Origin: Arachis hypogaea
Lineage: Eukaryota > Streptophyta > Magnoliopsida > Fabales > Fabaceae
Length of the DNA stretch: 64,000 nucleotides
Direction: 5' to 3'
Assembly: GCF_003086295.3 (NCBI RefSeq)
Contig: NC_092052.1
Coordinates: forward strand, 17,328,346-17,392,345
In this document: piece by piece, positions 1 to 11,318 of the stretch
Position numbering within the stretch: position 1 is the stretch's first letter
Layout: every line of letters begins with the position of its first letter
The notes under the pieces: generated by a model
What the model was told of the DNA's origin: nothing
The model's input: only the letters and a program-made list of their open reading frames with translations
The model's database searches: none
Translations under genes and position numbers: made by a program

Positions 1-56
1 TGCAAGTAAATTTATGCAAATAAGAGGTAAATATAGCTGATGATTCCTCTTCTAAT

Positions 57-848
57 TTGTGGCATATGCGTCTTGGTCACTTGAGCGAGAAAGGACTAAG
101 CGTCTTACTCAAGAAGTACTCACTTCCCATGAAAGGTACAACTTTTAATACTTGTACTCATTGTTTTGTTGGAAAGCTTGCTAGAGTATCATTTCATAGT
201 TCTGGACCTCATAGGAGATCACATGTTCTAGATTTAGTTCACACTGATGTTTTCACTATGGATGCTAAGACTCTAGGTGGTGCATCATGTTTTGTTACTT
301 TTAGTGATAATTATTCTTGAAAAGTGTAGACTTTTGTTTTGAAATCTAAAAACCAGGTGTTCGATATCTTCAAGCACTTTCATGCAAGTGGTGAAAGAGA
401 AACAGGAAAGAAATTGAAATGTGTTCGAACATATAATGGTGGTGAATATAAGAGTCCGTTTGAAGAGTATTGCAAAGGACATGGGATTAAACTTGAGAAG
501 ATAGTTCATAAGACTCCCCAACATAATGGAGTTACAGAGAGAATGAATCGCACTGTCAATGATATAATTCGGTGTATGCTCTCTCATGCAAAGTTGCCTA
601 AATCCTTTTGGAGTGAATCGATGAGGACTACAGTAGATGTGATCAATCTTTTTCCTTTAGTTCCACTAAATGGTGATGTTCTAGAGAAAGTTTGGAGAGA
701 GCAAGATGTCTCTTATAGTCACTTGCAAGTGTTCGGCTATAGAGATTTTGTTCACATTCTTAGAGATGAAAGGTCCAAAATTGATGAAAAGTCAAAGCAG
801 TGTATCTTCATGGGTTATGGTCACGAAGACTTTGGTTATAGATTATGA
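57..848 (+). pseudogene. Copia GAG-pre-integrase and integrase remnant
   Basis: The first segment (57-320) starts LWHMRLGHLSEKGL and carries the paired cysteines of the pre-integrase zinc finger (CTHC). After a stop at 318-320 the integrase core continues at 339-848, with VRTYNGGEYKS (second catalytic Asp changed to Tyr-Asn in the usual RSDNGGE context), then HKTPQHNGVTERMNRT with the conserved Glu of the DDE triad. The end (FMGYGHEDFGYRL) matches the usual integrase C-terminal side. Retrotransposon integrases insert the cDNA into nuclear DNA. This copy is not functional. Confidence 0.9.
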
Positions 849-1070
849 AATCCGGTGAGCAAGAAAATAATTAGAAGTTGATATGTGATTTTTTTTTTTT
901 AAGACCAAACTATTGAAGAACTTAAGAAGATAAATAAGCCAACAATAACTGTTGAACGTTCTGCTGATGATGAACCTGGTCCTTTCACTAGACCTCCTAT
1001 TGATGGAGAAGATGTACAAGTTGATAATGATGGTGATGATTTTCATGATGAACCTACACCTCAATCTAAG

Positions 1071-1995
1071 GTGCCAGATGCAGAAGTTCCACCAGATGTT
1101 GAAGTTCTACCTGAATCACCAGTTGAAACTAAATTAAGAAGATCTACTAGAGAGTGTCATCCTTCTCAAAGATACTCTCCTCATGAGTATGTGATGAATA
1201 CTAAGATTGGAAAGCTAGAGAGCTACCAGGAAGCTATGTCTGATGAGCATAAGAAAGATTGGTTGAAGGCCATGCAAGAAGAAATAAAATCCTTGCATGA
1301 GAATCATACATTTGAATTGGTGAAGTTGTCGAGTGGTAAGAGAGCATTCAAAGAATAAATGGGTATTCAAATTAAAAGTAGATGAAAATATCTCACGACC
1401 AAGGTACAAAACTCGGTTGGTTGTTAAAGGTTTTAAGTAGAAGAAAGGTATTGATTTTGAAGAGATTTTCTCTCCAGTTGTGAAGATGTCTTCTATTCGA
1501 ATTGTGCTTGGATTGACAACTATCTTGAATTTAGAGGTTAAGCAGCTTGATGTGAAAACTGCATTTCTTCATGATGACATAGATAAAGAAATTTATATGG
1601 AACAACCAGAGATTTTCGAGATTAAAGGAAAGGAGCATCTTGTCTGCAAGTTGAAGAAAAACTTATATGGGTTGAAGCAAGCGCCAAGGTAGTGGTACAC
1701 GAAATTTGATTCTTTCATGGAAGGTCGTGGGTATAGTAAGACTTTTTCTGATCATTGTGTGTATGTTAAAAAATTCTCTGATAGTGATTTTATAATTCTC
1801 TTACTTTATGTTGATGACATATTGATTATTGATCATGATACTAAAAAGATTGAAATTTTTAAGAAAGACTTGAACAAATCCTTTGCTATGAAGGATTTGG
1901 GTCCTGCAAAGAAAATCCTTGGTATAAGTATCACTTGTGACATGAAGAATGAAAAATGTGATTGTTGTAGCAGAAGTATATTGAGAATATTTTAG
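1071..1995 (+). pseudogene. Copia reverse transcriptase remnant
   Basis: Conserved blocks are a W-K-AM-EE-I-S-L start (1255-1300), K-W-VFKLK (about 1360), RLVVKGF followed by a stop, FSPVVKMSSIR (1470-1500), LDVKTAFLH (1547-1570), YGLKQAPR followed by a stop (1668-1692), and the polymerase active-site block LYVDDILI (about 1805-1830). The active-site Asp pair is kept. A frameshift near 1355 and stops near 1438 and 1690 break the frame. The enzyme would copy element RNA into cDNA in virus-like particles. Relative to intact Tork-type elements the order and spacing are normal. Confidence 0.92.
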
Positions 1996-2006
1996 AAAGG
2001 TTTAGC

Positions 2007-2505
2007 ATGAGTAATTCCAGATCTATTAGTACTCCACTTGCTTGTTATTTCAAGCTAAGTTCGCAACAATGTCCTACAAGTGAGAAAGACAAAGAAAAAA
2101 TGAAGAAGATTCTATATACATTTGCAGTTAGTAGTTTGATGTATGCTACAGTCTGTACTAGGCCAGATATTACTCATGTCGTTGGAGTTGTTAGTAAGTT
2201 TCTCTCTAATATTGGCAAGGAACACTAACAAGCAGTGAAGTGGGTTCTCAGATACCTTAATGGTACTTCCAGAGTTTATTTATGCTTTGGGAGTGGCCAA
2301 CCTATGTTGGATGGTTATACAGATGCGGATATGGCTGGGGATGATCTTGATTCAAAGAAGTCTACTTCTGGTTATATGATGACTTTTGCAGGGCGAGCTG
2401 TGTCGTGGCAATATCGACTTCAGAAATGTGTTACTTTGTCTACTACAGAGACAGAAGAAACATTGTTGTTGTTGAAGTTTCTAAAGAACTCTTGTAGATG
2501 ATGAA
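2007..2505 (+). pseudogene. Copia RT connection/RNase H remnant, split
   Basis: Segment 2007-2228 has the MSNSRSISTPLA and LMYATVCTRPDI blocks that lie between RT and RNase H in copia pol. Segment 2235-2501 is RNase H, with YTDADMAGDDLDSKKSTSGY and LSTTETEE. One stop separates the two. The RNase H domain is cut at 2505 by the gypsy-type insertion; its missing C-terminal end is found at 11319-11600, and the two halves join at the duplicated ATGAA. Confidence 0.92.
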
Positions 2506-4216
2506 TGATGAGCCTATATTTGATGAGATATTTTAACTTAATTTGAATGAATTTCATCACATAAACTCACTTATTCACCAAAATAGCATACTTTTGTGTT
2601 TGATCCCTAAATTGAACCTAAATGTGAAAACATGCGTTTTTGTACTTAAATTGAGCAATTTAATCCCACTTTTATTTCATTCGATGCCGTTATATGTTTG
2701 TTGAGTGATTTCAGGTCAAGGGGACAAGAATAGATATGCAAAAGTGGAAGGAAGCATGTACAAAGGGAGAAAGTATGAAGAAAACAAAGGAGAAGCACAC
2801 AGCCATGTGTGCGTACACACAAGCAAGCGTGCGTACGCACAATAAGGAAATCAGCATGCGTGCGTGCGCACAACCACCTGTGCGTACGCACAGGATCCCA
2901 AGCAGAGCGAATCCAGAGCACCGCGAAGTGTGCGTGCGCACAACCATCTGTGCGTACGCACAAGTGGAAATTCAGCAAAGTGTGCATACGCACACATTTG
3001 TGCGTACGCACAGGTGCCAGCGCGTGCTCATTAAAAATGCACGTGCACTCACGTTTTGGGGCTCTTTTTGGCCCATTTCTGAAGGCTTGAGGCTGAATTC
3101 AAAGGCTATATCAAGGGGGCAACATCACATATGAAGGCATTAGGAGAATTAGCTTAGGGAGCCATCTTAGGATAGGAAAAACACATAGTAGGAGTAGGGG
3201 TAGTGTAGATTAGGAAATTCTCTCTTAGGGTTTTAATTAGGGTTTGTAGAATTCTATACTTCAAGTTTTGATTTGGGATTATAGCAATTTTATTGTAAGT
3301 ATTTCTTTAATTCTCTTTTTTATTATACCACTTGTTCTACACTTGCTTTTATTTTCATCTCCTTTATCCATATTTACATAGTCTTGTAATTTTGGATTCC
3401 TATTTGTTTAATTTTATGTTTGATGGCTTTTATATGTTTGTTTGAGTTTCCTTTATTGATTTTGAGCATTTGTGGTTTATAGATTTCCTTAATTTACCAA
3501 TTTTGTTATGTTTTATGTTTATGCCCTCTATGTGTTTGATGAAATACCAATCTTAGTTATGGGGTAATTTCCACCCATTGACTTGGGGAAAATGAATTTA
3601 TGGATTATTAGAGCTATAATGTCCAATATTTAGAAATAATTCTTCGGTTGTTAATTATTCTTGTTCCCACTAACGCTAATTTGTTGCTAAGGTAATTAGC
3701 AAGCAAGCTAGGATCTGTGAATTAAGAACACTTATGCTCTTTTAACTTACTATCCGATGTGAGGGTTGACTTAGTGAGATTAATCCATCATAATTATCAT
3801 AGTTGTGGTTATGGAAAGGAAGGGATCCCATAACTCATCCCAAGTCAAGGTTTCATTACGTTTTAAACCACTTTTTCATCAATTTTGAGTCTTACTTGTT
3901 TATATTAGATACATAGTTCTTTTATTCCTTCATTAGTTTATTAATTACAATTTTGCCTTGTTCTTTTATCTCTTTATTGTTTACTTCAAACATTGAAAAC
4001 CCTTTTGATCTTCACAACCAATTTTATGCACTTATTGTCACTAGTTCCTAGGGAGAACGACTCGAGAGTCTAAATACTCTCGGTATATATATTTGCTTTG
4101 AATTGTGACAATCTTTAGAGTAATAATTTGACTATTGGCCAATTGTTGGTTCGAAGCTATACTTGCAACGAAGATCTATTTGGAGAAAATTCCAACCTAC
4201 AATTTGGTCTTTGTCA
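2506..4216 (+). repeat. 5' LTR of the gypsy-type element
   Basis: 1711 bp, starts TGATGAGCC and ends TTTGTCA, and matches 9600-11313 along its length with scattered substitutions and small indels. It holds an array of the palindrome TGTGCGTACGCACA at about 2805-3015. The rest is AT-rich leader-like sequence without ORFs of note. Confidence 0.95.
2805..3015. repeat. Palindrome array TGTGCGTACGCACA in 5' LTR
   Basis: About eight imperfect copies of the 14-bp palindrome TGTGCGTACGCACA occur in pairs separated by 6-45 bp (for example near 2829, 2859, 2879, 2928, 2949, 2980, 3000). Some copies have CpG-to-TpG changes (GTACACAC, GCATACGC). Open frames across it (both strands) exist only because the repeat reads as CVRTH-like peptides; I do not regard them as genes. 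Confidence 0.85.
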
Positions 4217-4221
4217 AATTT

Positions 4222-4239
4222 TGGCGCCGTTGCCGGGGA
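4222..4239 (+). promoter_or_regulatory. Primer-binding site (tRNA-Asp type)
   Basis: TGGCGCCGTTGCCGGGGA, 5 bp after the end of the 5' LTR, is complementary to the 3' end of plant tRNA-Asp (CCCCGGCAACGGCGCCA). This is the usual primer site of Athila/Tat gypsy elements and starts minus-strand cDNA synthesis. Confidence 0.9.
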
Positions 4240-4441
4240 GCTAATGTCATGAGTGCTATATTTTGGTTGTTGTAAATATGTCCATAGTATGAATAGATAC
4301 TTTTTGGTTGCTTGTTTATTTTTGTTGGTAATTAGGATTTTGTTTATTTTGTTAATTGATGTCTTTAGTTGTTATTTTCAATTTTCTCTATGAGTTATCA
4401 CCCTCTTGGTTTGGAGTTTGGTTGTGCTTATTTTGTAGGGC

Positions 4442-4918
4442 TTGATAACCTCAATTTTGGATTGCATCATGGGATTGGAGCATCAATTTTGGAAGGAGCT
4501 ACCTGCTCTATATTACAATGAGCCATACCCTTTCCAATGTACATACCCAACCCAAGGATATGGTGGATTTTACAATGATTACATACCTTCACCACCATAT
4601 GCCTATAACCCATACCCTCAACATAACCCTCAATCACTGCATTTTCAAACACCACACCAATACCAACAACCACATTCTTACATACCACTTTAAGATACCT
4701 ACCAACATGAATCACCTTCTATATATACAACCTTCCTCCCAAACAATAAAACTCCTCTTTCATCACAATGTGAAACTTTCCCACCCTTGGCCCAAGAGCC
4801 ACAAGACCTTCAACCCTTTCTCCAAGAGCAAGAAGGATTCCGAAGGACACAAGAGCAATTTGTGGAAACCATAAAATCGCTTAGTCCTCTTACGCTCATC
4901 CGATCAAGACACTTCTCT
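4442..4918 (+). pseudogene. Gag-position ORF, Pro/Tyr/Gln-rich, broken
   Basis: This reads from near the start of the internal region. It is rich in proline, tyrosine, histidine and glutamine (blocks such as YIPSPPYAYNPYPQHNP), with one in-frame TAA at 4691-4693, and then continues in frame to a TGA near 4918. A charged Glu/Lys-rich stretch follows in a shifted frame (about 4920-5050). Position suggests a gag-derived leader protein, but I see no zinc knuckle. Function unknown. Confidence 0.5.
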
Positions 4919-5286
4919 TGAAGAATGTGAAAGATCAACTAAAGAATGGAGTGAAGAGGAGAACGTAAAGCCTCAACGAAAGGAAGAGGAGCCAAGGCTT
5001 GAGTCACAAGAGGGGGAAGGTAGAACTAGTGAAACGGAAGAGGTAAATGGAGAATGGTGAGAGTTTGATCAAGAAGAGGATTGCATCATCAATGATTTTT
5101 TGTCCACTTGGTCAACCCCCTCAATGATCTTGAGGAGCCTTCCACTCTTGAGTTTGAGAGAGAAAGGGAAGAGCTAGAAAAGAATGGTGAGGAAGAGGTA
5201 AATACCCAAGAAGTGAAGCAATTGTGCAATAGTCCAAGAGAATGATTCCAATTCACGGGCAATTTTAATGGGTAACAATTTCCTCC

Positions 5287-5694
5287 ATGAGCTTCATAGG
5301 CCCATACCAATATGCTCTCTTGGAAACGGACCACCAACTTAAGGTGCTTCTTGGAGTGTTAAATGATGAAAGATTGGGTGTTGGTTCCCAAAGGATTTCA
5401 AAGCATGAGTGGTGCAAGGGCCAATTAGGAAGATTCCAAGATCTCATTGGATGCTCAAAAGGTGCTTGGAGAGGTTGTTCATCCAAGGGTACAAGTAAAA
5501 GTCAACAAGAGGATGATGGAGAAACCAAAGTGTGGGATCCAGGCATACAACTCAACAACCGACAATTTTGGGTCCCAATTTATCGCTTAAGGTTGCTTAG
5601 GAGCTTAATGTACTTCGTTTGGGATCCCGGAGGATTCTTGAAGAGCAAGCATGGTTGGCAACTCAAGGATGGATGGAAGCACAAGCCTCCTTGA
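5287..5694 (+). CDS. Uncharacterised retroelement ORF (135 aa)
   Basis: An open frame of 135 codons in the interior of the gypsy-type element, starting MSFIGPYQYALLETDHQ and ending WKHKPP. It is Trp/Gly/Lys-rich (WCKGQLGRF, KVWDPGIQ, FVWDPGG). It matches no catalytic domain I know. I believe similar ORFs occur in other legume gypsy-like repeats, but this is memory, not a search. It is followed within 70 bp by GGTGGGAGACACCCCACCATGG, a motif often seen downstream of gag/ORF regions in Athila/Tat elements. Treat as a retroelement ORF of unknown role, perhaps part of a degraded gag. Confidence 0.4.
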   Translation: MSFIGPYQYALLETDHQLKVLLGVLNDERLGVGSQRISKHEWCKGQLGRFQDLIGCSKGAWRGCSSKGTSKSQQEDDGETKVWDPGIQLNNRQFWVPIYRLRLLRSLMYFVWDPGGFLKSKHGWQLKDGWKHKPP

Positions 5695-5974
5695 TGTGAG
5701 CTCCAACCAAAAGTCTAACTTGAGGACTTAAAACCAAAGTGCTAGGTGGGAGACACCCCACCATGGTAATATCCTTTCAACCTTCTCTCTTTTAGCTTTT
5801 GTTTCATGAATAATTGGCTATGTTGCTTGCTTGGTTAGTTGAATTTTGATGTTTGTTAGATAATTTTAGTGAAATAATGTGTTTGTGGGAGTTTTATGAT
5901 GTTTTGGGACTTGAAAACCTGTTTTGGATATCAAGTTTGATGCCTTAGAGGCAAAATTTTTGTTGCAGGAACAG

Positions 5975-6330
5975 AGACCTGTGCGTCTGCACAGCCTTGT
6001 GCGCACGCACAGTTCTCCTGTTTTCCCGTCCTTATGCGACCGCACAGTAATGTGCGCACGCACACTCCCAAACACCCCCTCTATTCGCAGCACGCGCACG
6101 GCCTGTGCGTCCGCACACCCAGCGTGCGAACGCACACTTCATCCTTTTACTTTAAAAAAAAAAGTGTTATGTGTGTGCGCACAGCTCTGTGCGTGCACAG
6201 CTCTGTACGCACACACAGATCTTGAGACCCTCTCTGCCAGCAACGCTCGCACGCCCTGTGCGTATGAACGCCCCCAAAAACTTGTTGGTGTGCGTACGCA
6301 CACTCCCCTGTGCATACGCACGGGTCGCGG
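5975..6330. repeat. Internal array of GTGCG-N-CGCAC palindromes
   Basis: About twelve variants of the LTR palindrome (TGTGCGTCTGCACAG, TGTGCGCACGCACAG, TGTGCGTCCGCACA, TGTGCGTACGCACA and so on) lie inside the element, far from both LTRs. They are more diverged than the LTR arrays. A GC-rich stretch with Pro/Ser-rich open frames follows (6340-6600, containing CCGCCGCCGG), possibly captured from elsewhere. The long ORF 5924-6718 spans this array and is probably fortuitous. Confidence 0.8.
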
Positions 6331-6719
6331 TCTGGGCAATAATGAGGAAGGGTGCCCTGTTGCGCCACTCCTCACCCCTTTCTTCTTTCCTTCTTTCTTC
6401 TTCTACCCCCTGATCCCACCCAGCCCCATTCTTCCAGCGACCACCGCCGCCGGAGCCACCACCACATTTCTCTCTCTCCCTATTTCTTCTCTTTTCTTCT
6501 TCTTTTCTTCTTCCTCTTATTTTATTTCTTCTCTCTTTCATCTCTTCTCCGGCGAAACTCCGTCGCCGTGGGCCTCGCAGTGGCTATCACAAGTGCCACT
6601 GTTGCCTATCCTATTCTTTTCTATCCTTCAACTTTCCAATTTTCTTGTTTTACTCTTCTTTGTTTTGATTACTTATTTGCTTAATTTTTATCTTCTTTAT
6701 TTAGTTTTGATAATCTAGC

Positions 6720-9585
6720 TTGAGTTTTGCTTAATTGGTTGCTTGTTTGTTACATTGCAAGTGTTCAATTTTGACTTTTGGGTTGCTCATTCTTGAATTT
6801 TTTGGCTTGATTTGTTGAATATGTGCACTGCACTCCATGAATTTGACATAATGCCTAAATGAACTTTTTGTTTAATGCATGTGTTGTCGCGACCATATGT
6901 GTTAGACTATATCCTTGTTTGGCATTCTAATTAAGAATTGTGCACTTTTGAATGATTATGATGTTATTTTGAAATTGAAATTTCAATAATGTATTTGTTC
7001 ATTATCTTGAGTTAGTAGCACCAAATTGATTTAGAAATTGACTTTTTGTCTCTTATATGGTGCAATTTTTAACAAGTACATATTGAATTTAGTGAATTGA
7101 ATGGAGCTGCTTGTTCATCATGGTTTTTAAGTCAATATAATCACATCACAAGATATTTGCTCCTTGTTAATGCTTTGCATTTGTTTGAGTTGACTTTACT
7201 TGATTCTTATCAAGACTTGTCACTTTTTGTAGCAAGCACCTTCCCATGTGATTATTGCCTTATTCTTAAGGATGAATAGGTCATTTCTCTTCATCATTGC
7301 ATTGGTTATTGTTGTTGTGCTATTTTATATCAATTTTTCTCTTTCACTTGCACAACTTCAATATCCCATAATTTCTACATTCAATTCACTCTTGTTGTAA
7401 TTGCCTAAGTTTGCTCGTGTTTAATTGATCCTCATTCATTGCTTGCATCTTAGGCCAGTTAGTTGAGGAACTCATTCTTACTTTTTGATTGTGTGGATGC
7501 CATTTTAACTGACCGTTGTGTGTATTCTAATCGCGTGCATAATTGAAATACACACATGGCTCATCTTTTCATCATACCACACTACTATGCAAAATTCCTC
7601 AATCAGATGCTTATTTGCTTACTCCTTTACCTTTTTGTCCCACTTGCCCTATGATTCTTAATTATACTTTATCCATTCTTTTGAGGATGAGACATGGAGA
7701 CAAGGAGCCGGGAGAGGAGAAGGACACTGAGGATGAAGATACCAAAAATACTTTGAACTTGGTGATTTCCACACAACCCAAGCCTCCGCATCCGCCAACC
7801 AAAGGTGGAGGAACTTAGAGACATTATTCCCGGATCGTGTTCGTGCACGGAGGACCGTGAAACGCTTAAGTGTGGGGGAGGATTCGTCATTTTGGGGCGT
7901 AAACTTTCTTTTCCGAATACTTTGCACTTTATTTTTTGTTTCTTTTTATTATGTTTCTTGCAGATATTTGAGTGCTTTTGACTGTTGCATTGCATTTTTT
8001 CTTTTGGTATATATATATCTTAGTTTATTTCTAGTTATTGCATTTGGCATTTTTTGTTTTTGCATGATATATAGCTTATAGATAGAAGTTGTGATTGGAT
8101 GATGTGAATAGTATAGCACCTAGTTCAATTTTGTCCTAATTATTCATGTTAATTTTTGGATGTTAAAAATTAGGAATAGAACTAGGGAAGTTTTTGAAAT
8201 TGTATCCATCACATCATTCATACATATAGGAAATAATTTTGGTGAAGAACAATAAGAATTTTCCAAGAATTTTGTTTTTAGGGCATTCTATTGAATTGAT
8301 TTGGAAAATTGTTTTTAAACTTGCTTGAATGAATTTTTATGGAACATAGAAGAGAGATAGAACAAAATACCTTGTGAGTTTTTGAGCCTTAATGAGTGGT
8401 TACATATTCTAACCACTAATTTTGTTCTTGTGTGATATGCTCCTTCTATGATTGTAATCTTGGTTTTGCTTGATTCTTTATTTCCAATGGTTGATGTTTT
8501 GAATTGCATTGAGCATGATTGATGCTGTCTTTGATAAAAGCTCACTTTACCCATATGGTCTACCATTGCATCTACCTTTGTTAACCCCTTTGAGCCTTAT
8601 TTACCCCATTGTTTGTAATAACACCACATCACAACCTTAAGTAGAAAACCATAATTTACCTTGGATTGTATCCTTGATTGGTTTAGGTTGAGGAGTGTGT
8701 TAAATTTAAGTGTGGAGAAATTTTGGAAAATATTGATAGTGAATGAAAAATTTTGTTTTGGGTATTTCATTGAAAAATTTAGAAAAATGGGTGCACATTC
8801 ATGTATCAAATTGCTTTAACTATGTGCATTTGTCATAGAAAAAAAAAGAAATAAAAAAGAAAAAAATGAAATGAAAATATAATAAGAGGGGACAAAGGTT
8901 GCCCCAAAGAAAAGAAAAGAAAATGAATAAGGAATGCATATGTGTTTTGAATAGAAACTAAGGCATGAATGTGTGTGGAAAGAAGTAATAGGTGGTTAGA
9001 ATGCATTTTTGTGATTTGGTGGATATAGGTTGAGTTGGATACTTGAGCTAATCAAAAATTCAATCCTTTAGTCCACTTAGCCATATATTCATCTTACCCT
9101 TACCCCAATCCCATTACAACATTTTAAAGACCTCATGATATTTGCATACATGCATCAAATACTTGTTGATTGTTAGATGAAAAGCAAATCCTTGAAAGCA
9201 TGATTAGAGGAGATTTGAGTGAATTGACCCTAAACACCGAGTGATGAGAGTGTATACACACCTAGTGAGGGTTCGATCACTCAATTCTATGTTTTCACCC
9301 TTCTTATCATGCATTCTTGCAAGTTGCTTCTTTTTTATGAGTTGAATCAATTCTTTAGATTTTGATTGCATTGAGCTACTTCGTTGTTTAGCCCTATATG
9401 CATATACTCTTACTTGGAAATTTGATTGTTTGTTTTCACCAAATCGATAGGAACTATAGATACATAGATATATATAGATGGTATATAGCATACTTGCATG
9501 CATATAGATAGTTGCATTTAATAAGTTGCTTACCCTTTTACCCTTCTCCTTTGATTGTGATTAGCATGAGGACATGCTACTGTTT
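6720..9585 (+). other. Internal region of the gypsy-type element without recognisable genes
   Basis: AT-rich, no long conserved ORF. Two extra polypurine-tract-like motifs (CTTAAGTGTGGGGGAGG near 7866 and TTTAAGTGTGGAGAAA near 8705) resemble the true tract at 9586. They may be relics of internal tracts known in some Athila/Tat elements, or of older LTR ends. Nothing else supported. Confidence 0.6.
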
Positions 9586-9599
9586 AAGTGTGGGAAAAT
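9586..9599 (+). promoter_or_regulatory. Polypurine tract of the gypsy-type element
   Basis: AAGTGTGGGAAAAT sits immediately before the 3' LTR start at 9600. The AAGTGTGGG core is typical for legume Athila/Tat elements. It primes plus-strand cDNA synthesis. Confidence 0.8.
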
Positions 9600-11313
9600 T
9601 GATGAGTCTATATTTGATGAGATATTTTAACTTGATTTGAATGAATTTCATCACATAAACTCACACTTATTCACCAAAATAGCATACTTTTGTGTTTGAT
9701 CCCTAAATTGAACCTAAATGTGAAAACATGCGTTTTTGTACTTAAATTGAGCAATTTAATCCCACTTTTATTCCATTTGATACCGTTATATGTTTGTTGA
9801 GTGATTTCAGGTCAAGGGGGTAAGAATGAATATGCAAAAGTGGAAGGAAGCATGTATAAAGGGAGAAAGCATGAAGAAAACAAAGGAAAAGCACACAGCC
9901 ATGTGCGTACGCACAAGCAAGCGTGCGTACACACAATAAGGAAATCAGCATGCGTGCGTGCGCACAACCACCTATGCATACGCACAGGATCCCAAGTAGA
10001 GCGAATCCAGAGCATCGCGAAGTGTGCGTGCGCACAACCCTCTGTGTGTACGCACAAGTGGAAATTCAGCGAAGTGTGCGTACGCACACATCTGTGCGTA
10101 CGCACAGGTACCAGTGCGTGCCTTCATTAAAAATGCACGTGCACTCGTATTTTGGGACTCTTTTTGGCCCATTTCTAAAGGCTTGAGGCTGAATTCAAAG
10201 GCTATATCAAGGGGGCAACATCACATACGAAGGCATTAGGAGAATTAGCTTAGGGAGCCATCTTAGGATAGGAAAAACACATAGTAGGAGTAAGAGTAGT
10301 GTAGATTAGAAAATTCTCTCTTAGGATTTTAATTAGGTTTTGTAGAATTCTATACTTCAAGTTTTGATTTGGGATTATAGCAATTTTATTGTAAGTATTT
10401 CTTTAATTCTCTCTTTTATTATACCACTTGTTCTACCCTTGCTTTTATTTTCATCTCCTTTATCCATATTTACATAGTCTTGCAATTTTGGATTCCTAGT
10501 TGTTTAATTTGATGTTTGATGGCTTTTATATGTTTGTTTGAGTTGCCTTTATTGATTTTGAGTATTTGTGGTTCATAGTTTTCCTTAATTTACCAATTTT
10601 GCCATGTTTTATGTTTATACCCTCTATGTGTTTGATGAAATGCCAATCTTAGTTATGGGGTAATTTCCACCCCTTGGCTTGGGAAAAATGAGTTTATGGA
10701 TTACTAGAGCTATAATGTCAAACATTTAGTGATAATTCTTAGGTTGTAATTGTTCTTGTTCCCACTAACGCTAATTTGTTGCTAAGGTAATTAGCAAGCA
10801 AGCTAGGATCTGTGGGTTAAGAACACTTATGCTCATTTAACTTACTCTCCGATGTGAGGGTTGACTTAGTGAGATTAATCCATCATAATTATCGTAGTTG
10901 TGGTTATGGCAAGGAAGGGATTCCATAACTCATCCCAAGTCAAGATTTTATTTATGTTTTAAACCACTTTTCCATCAATTTTGAGTCTTACTTGTTTATA
11001 TTACATACATAGTTCTTTTATTCCTTCATTAGTTTATTAATTATAATTTTGCCTTGTTCTTTTATCTCTTTATTGTTTACTTCAAACATTGAAAACCCTT
11101 TTGATCTTCCCAACCAATTTTATGCACTTGTTGTCACTAGTTCCTAGGAATAACGACCCGGGAGTCTAAATACTCTCGGTATATATATTTGCTTTGAATT
11201 GTGACAATATTTAGAGTAATAATTTGACTATTGGCCAATTGTTGGTCCGGAGCTATACTTGCAACGAAGATCTATTTGGAAAAAATCCCAACCTACAATT
11301 TGGTCTTTGTCAA
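9600..11313 (+). repeat. 3' LTR of the gypsy-type element
   Basis: 1714 bp, starts TGATGAGTC and ends TTTGTCA, followed by the TSD copy ATGAA (11314-11318). It has the same palindrome array at about 9895-10110. Differences from the 5' LTR are scattered and include several changes inside the palindromes. Confidence 0.95.
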
Positions 11314-11318
11314 TGAAA

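Larger units (their letters stand above)
1..2505 (+). mobile_element. Ty1/copia retrotransposon, decayed, 5' part
   Basis: Pol remains are in order GAG-pre-integrase, integrase, reverse transcriptase, RNase H, the copia order. The 5' LTR and gag lie outside the window. The coding frame is broken by in-frame stops (near 318, 1438 and 1690) and frameshifts (near 890 and 1355), so the element is dead. The coding sequence stops at 2505, where a gypsy-type element has inserted, and resumes at 11319. The host pentamer ATGAA is present on both sides of that insertion. This copia copy is therefore older than the gypsy insertion. Confidence 0.93.
2506..11313 (+). mobile_element. Non-autonomous Ty3/gypsy-type LTR element (LARD-like)
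   Basis: A structurally complete 8.8-kb element. It has two direct LTRs (2506-4216 and 9600-11313) beginning TGATGAG and ending TTTGTCA, a primer-binding site 5 bp after the 5' LTR, a polypurine tract just before the 3' LTR, and an exact 5-bp TSD ATGAA at 2501-2505 and 11314-11318. The interior (4217-9599) has short gag-like and unknown ORFs but no protease, RT, integrase or RNase H that I can recognise, so it must depend on a partner element. The primer site and the AAGTGTGGG-type polypurine tract point to the Athila/Tat branch of Ty3/gypsy. By eye the LTRs differ at about 4% over the first ~330 bp. Confidence 0.93.

Noticed and set aside
2805..3015. CRISPR-like array in the LTR
   Set aside because: Repeats are 14-bp palindromes with irregular 6-45 bp spacing in a plant LTR; no cas genes; this is a eukaryotic retroelement.
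2646..3134. Overlapping open frames on both strands (CVRTH-like peptides), repeated at 9742-10239 and 5924-6375
   Set aside because: They are translations of the TGTGCGTACGCACA palindrome array in every frame, with no start context or conserved protein; both strands are open only because of the repeat.
4222..4239. tRNA-Asp gene
   Set aside because: Only the 18 bases complementary to the tRNA 3' end are present, immediately after an LTR; it is a primer-binding site. No tRNA or rRNA gene was recognised elsewhere in the window.
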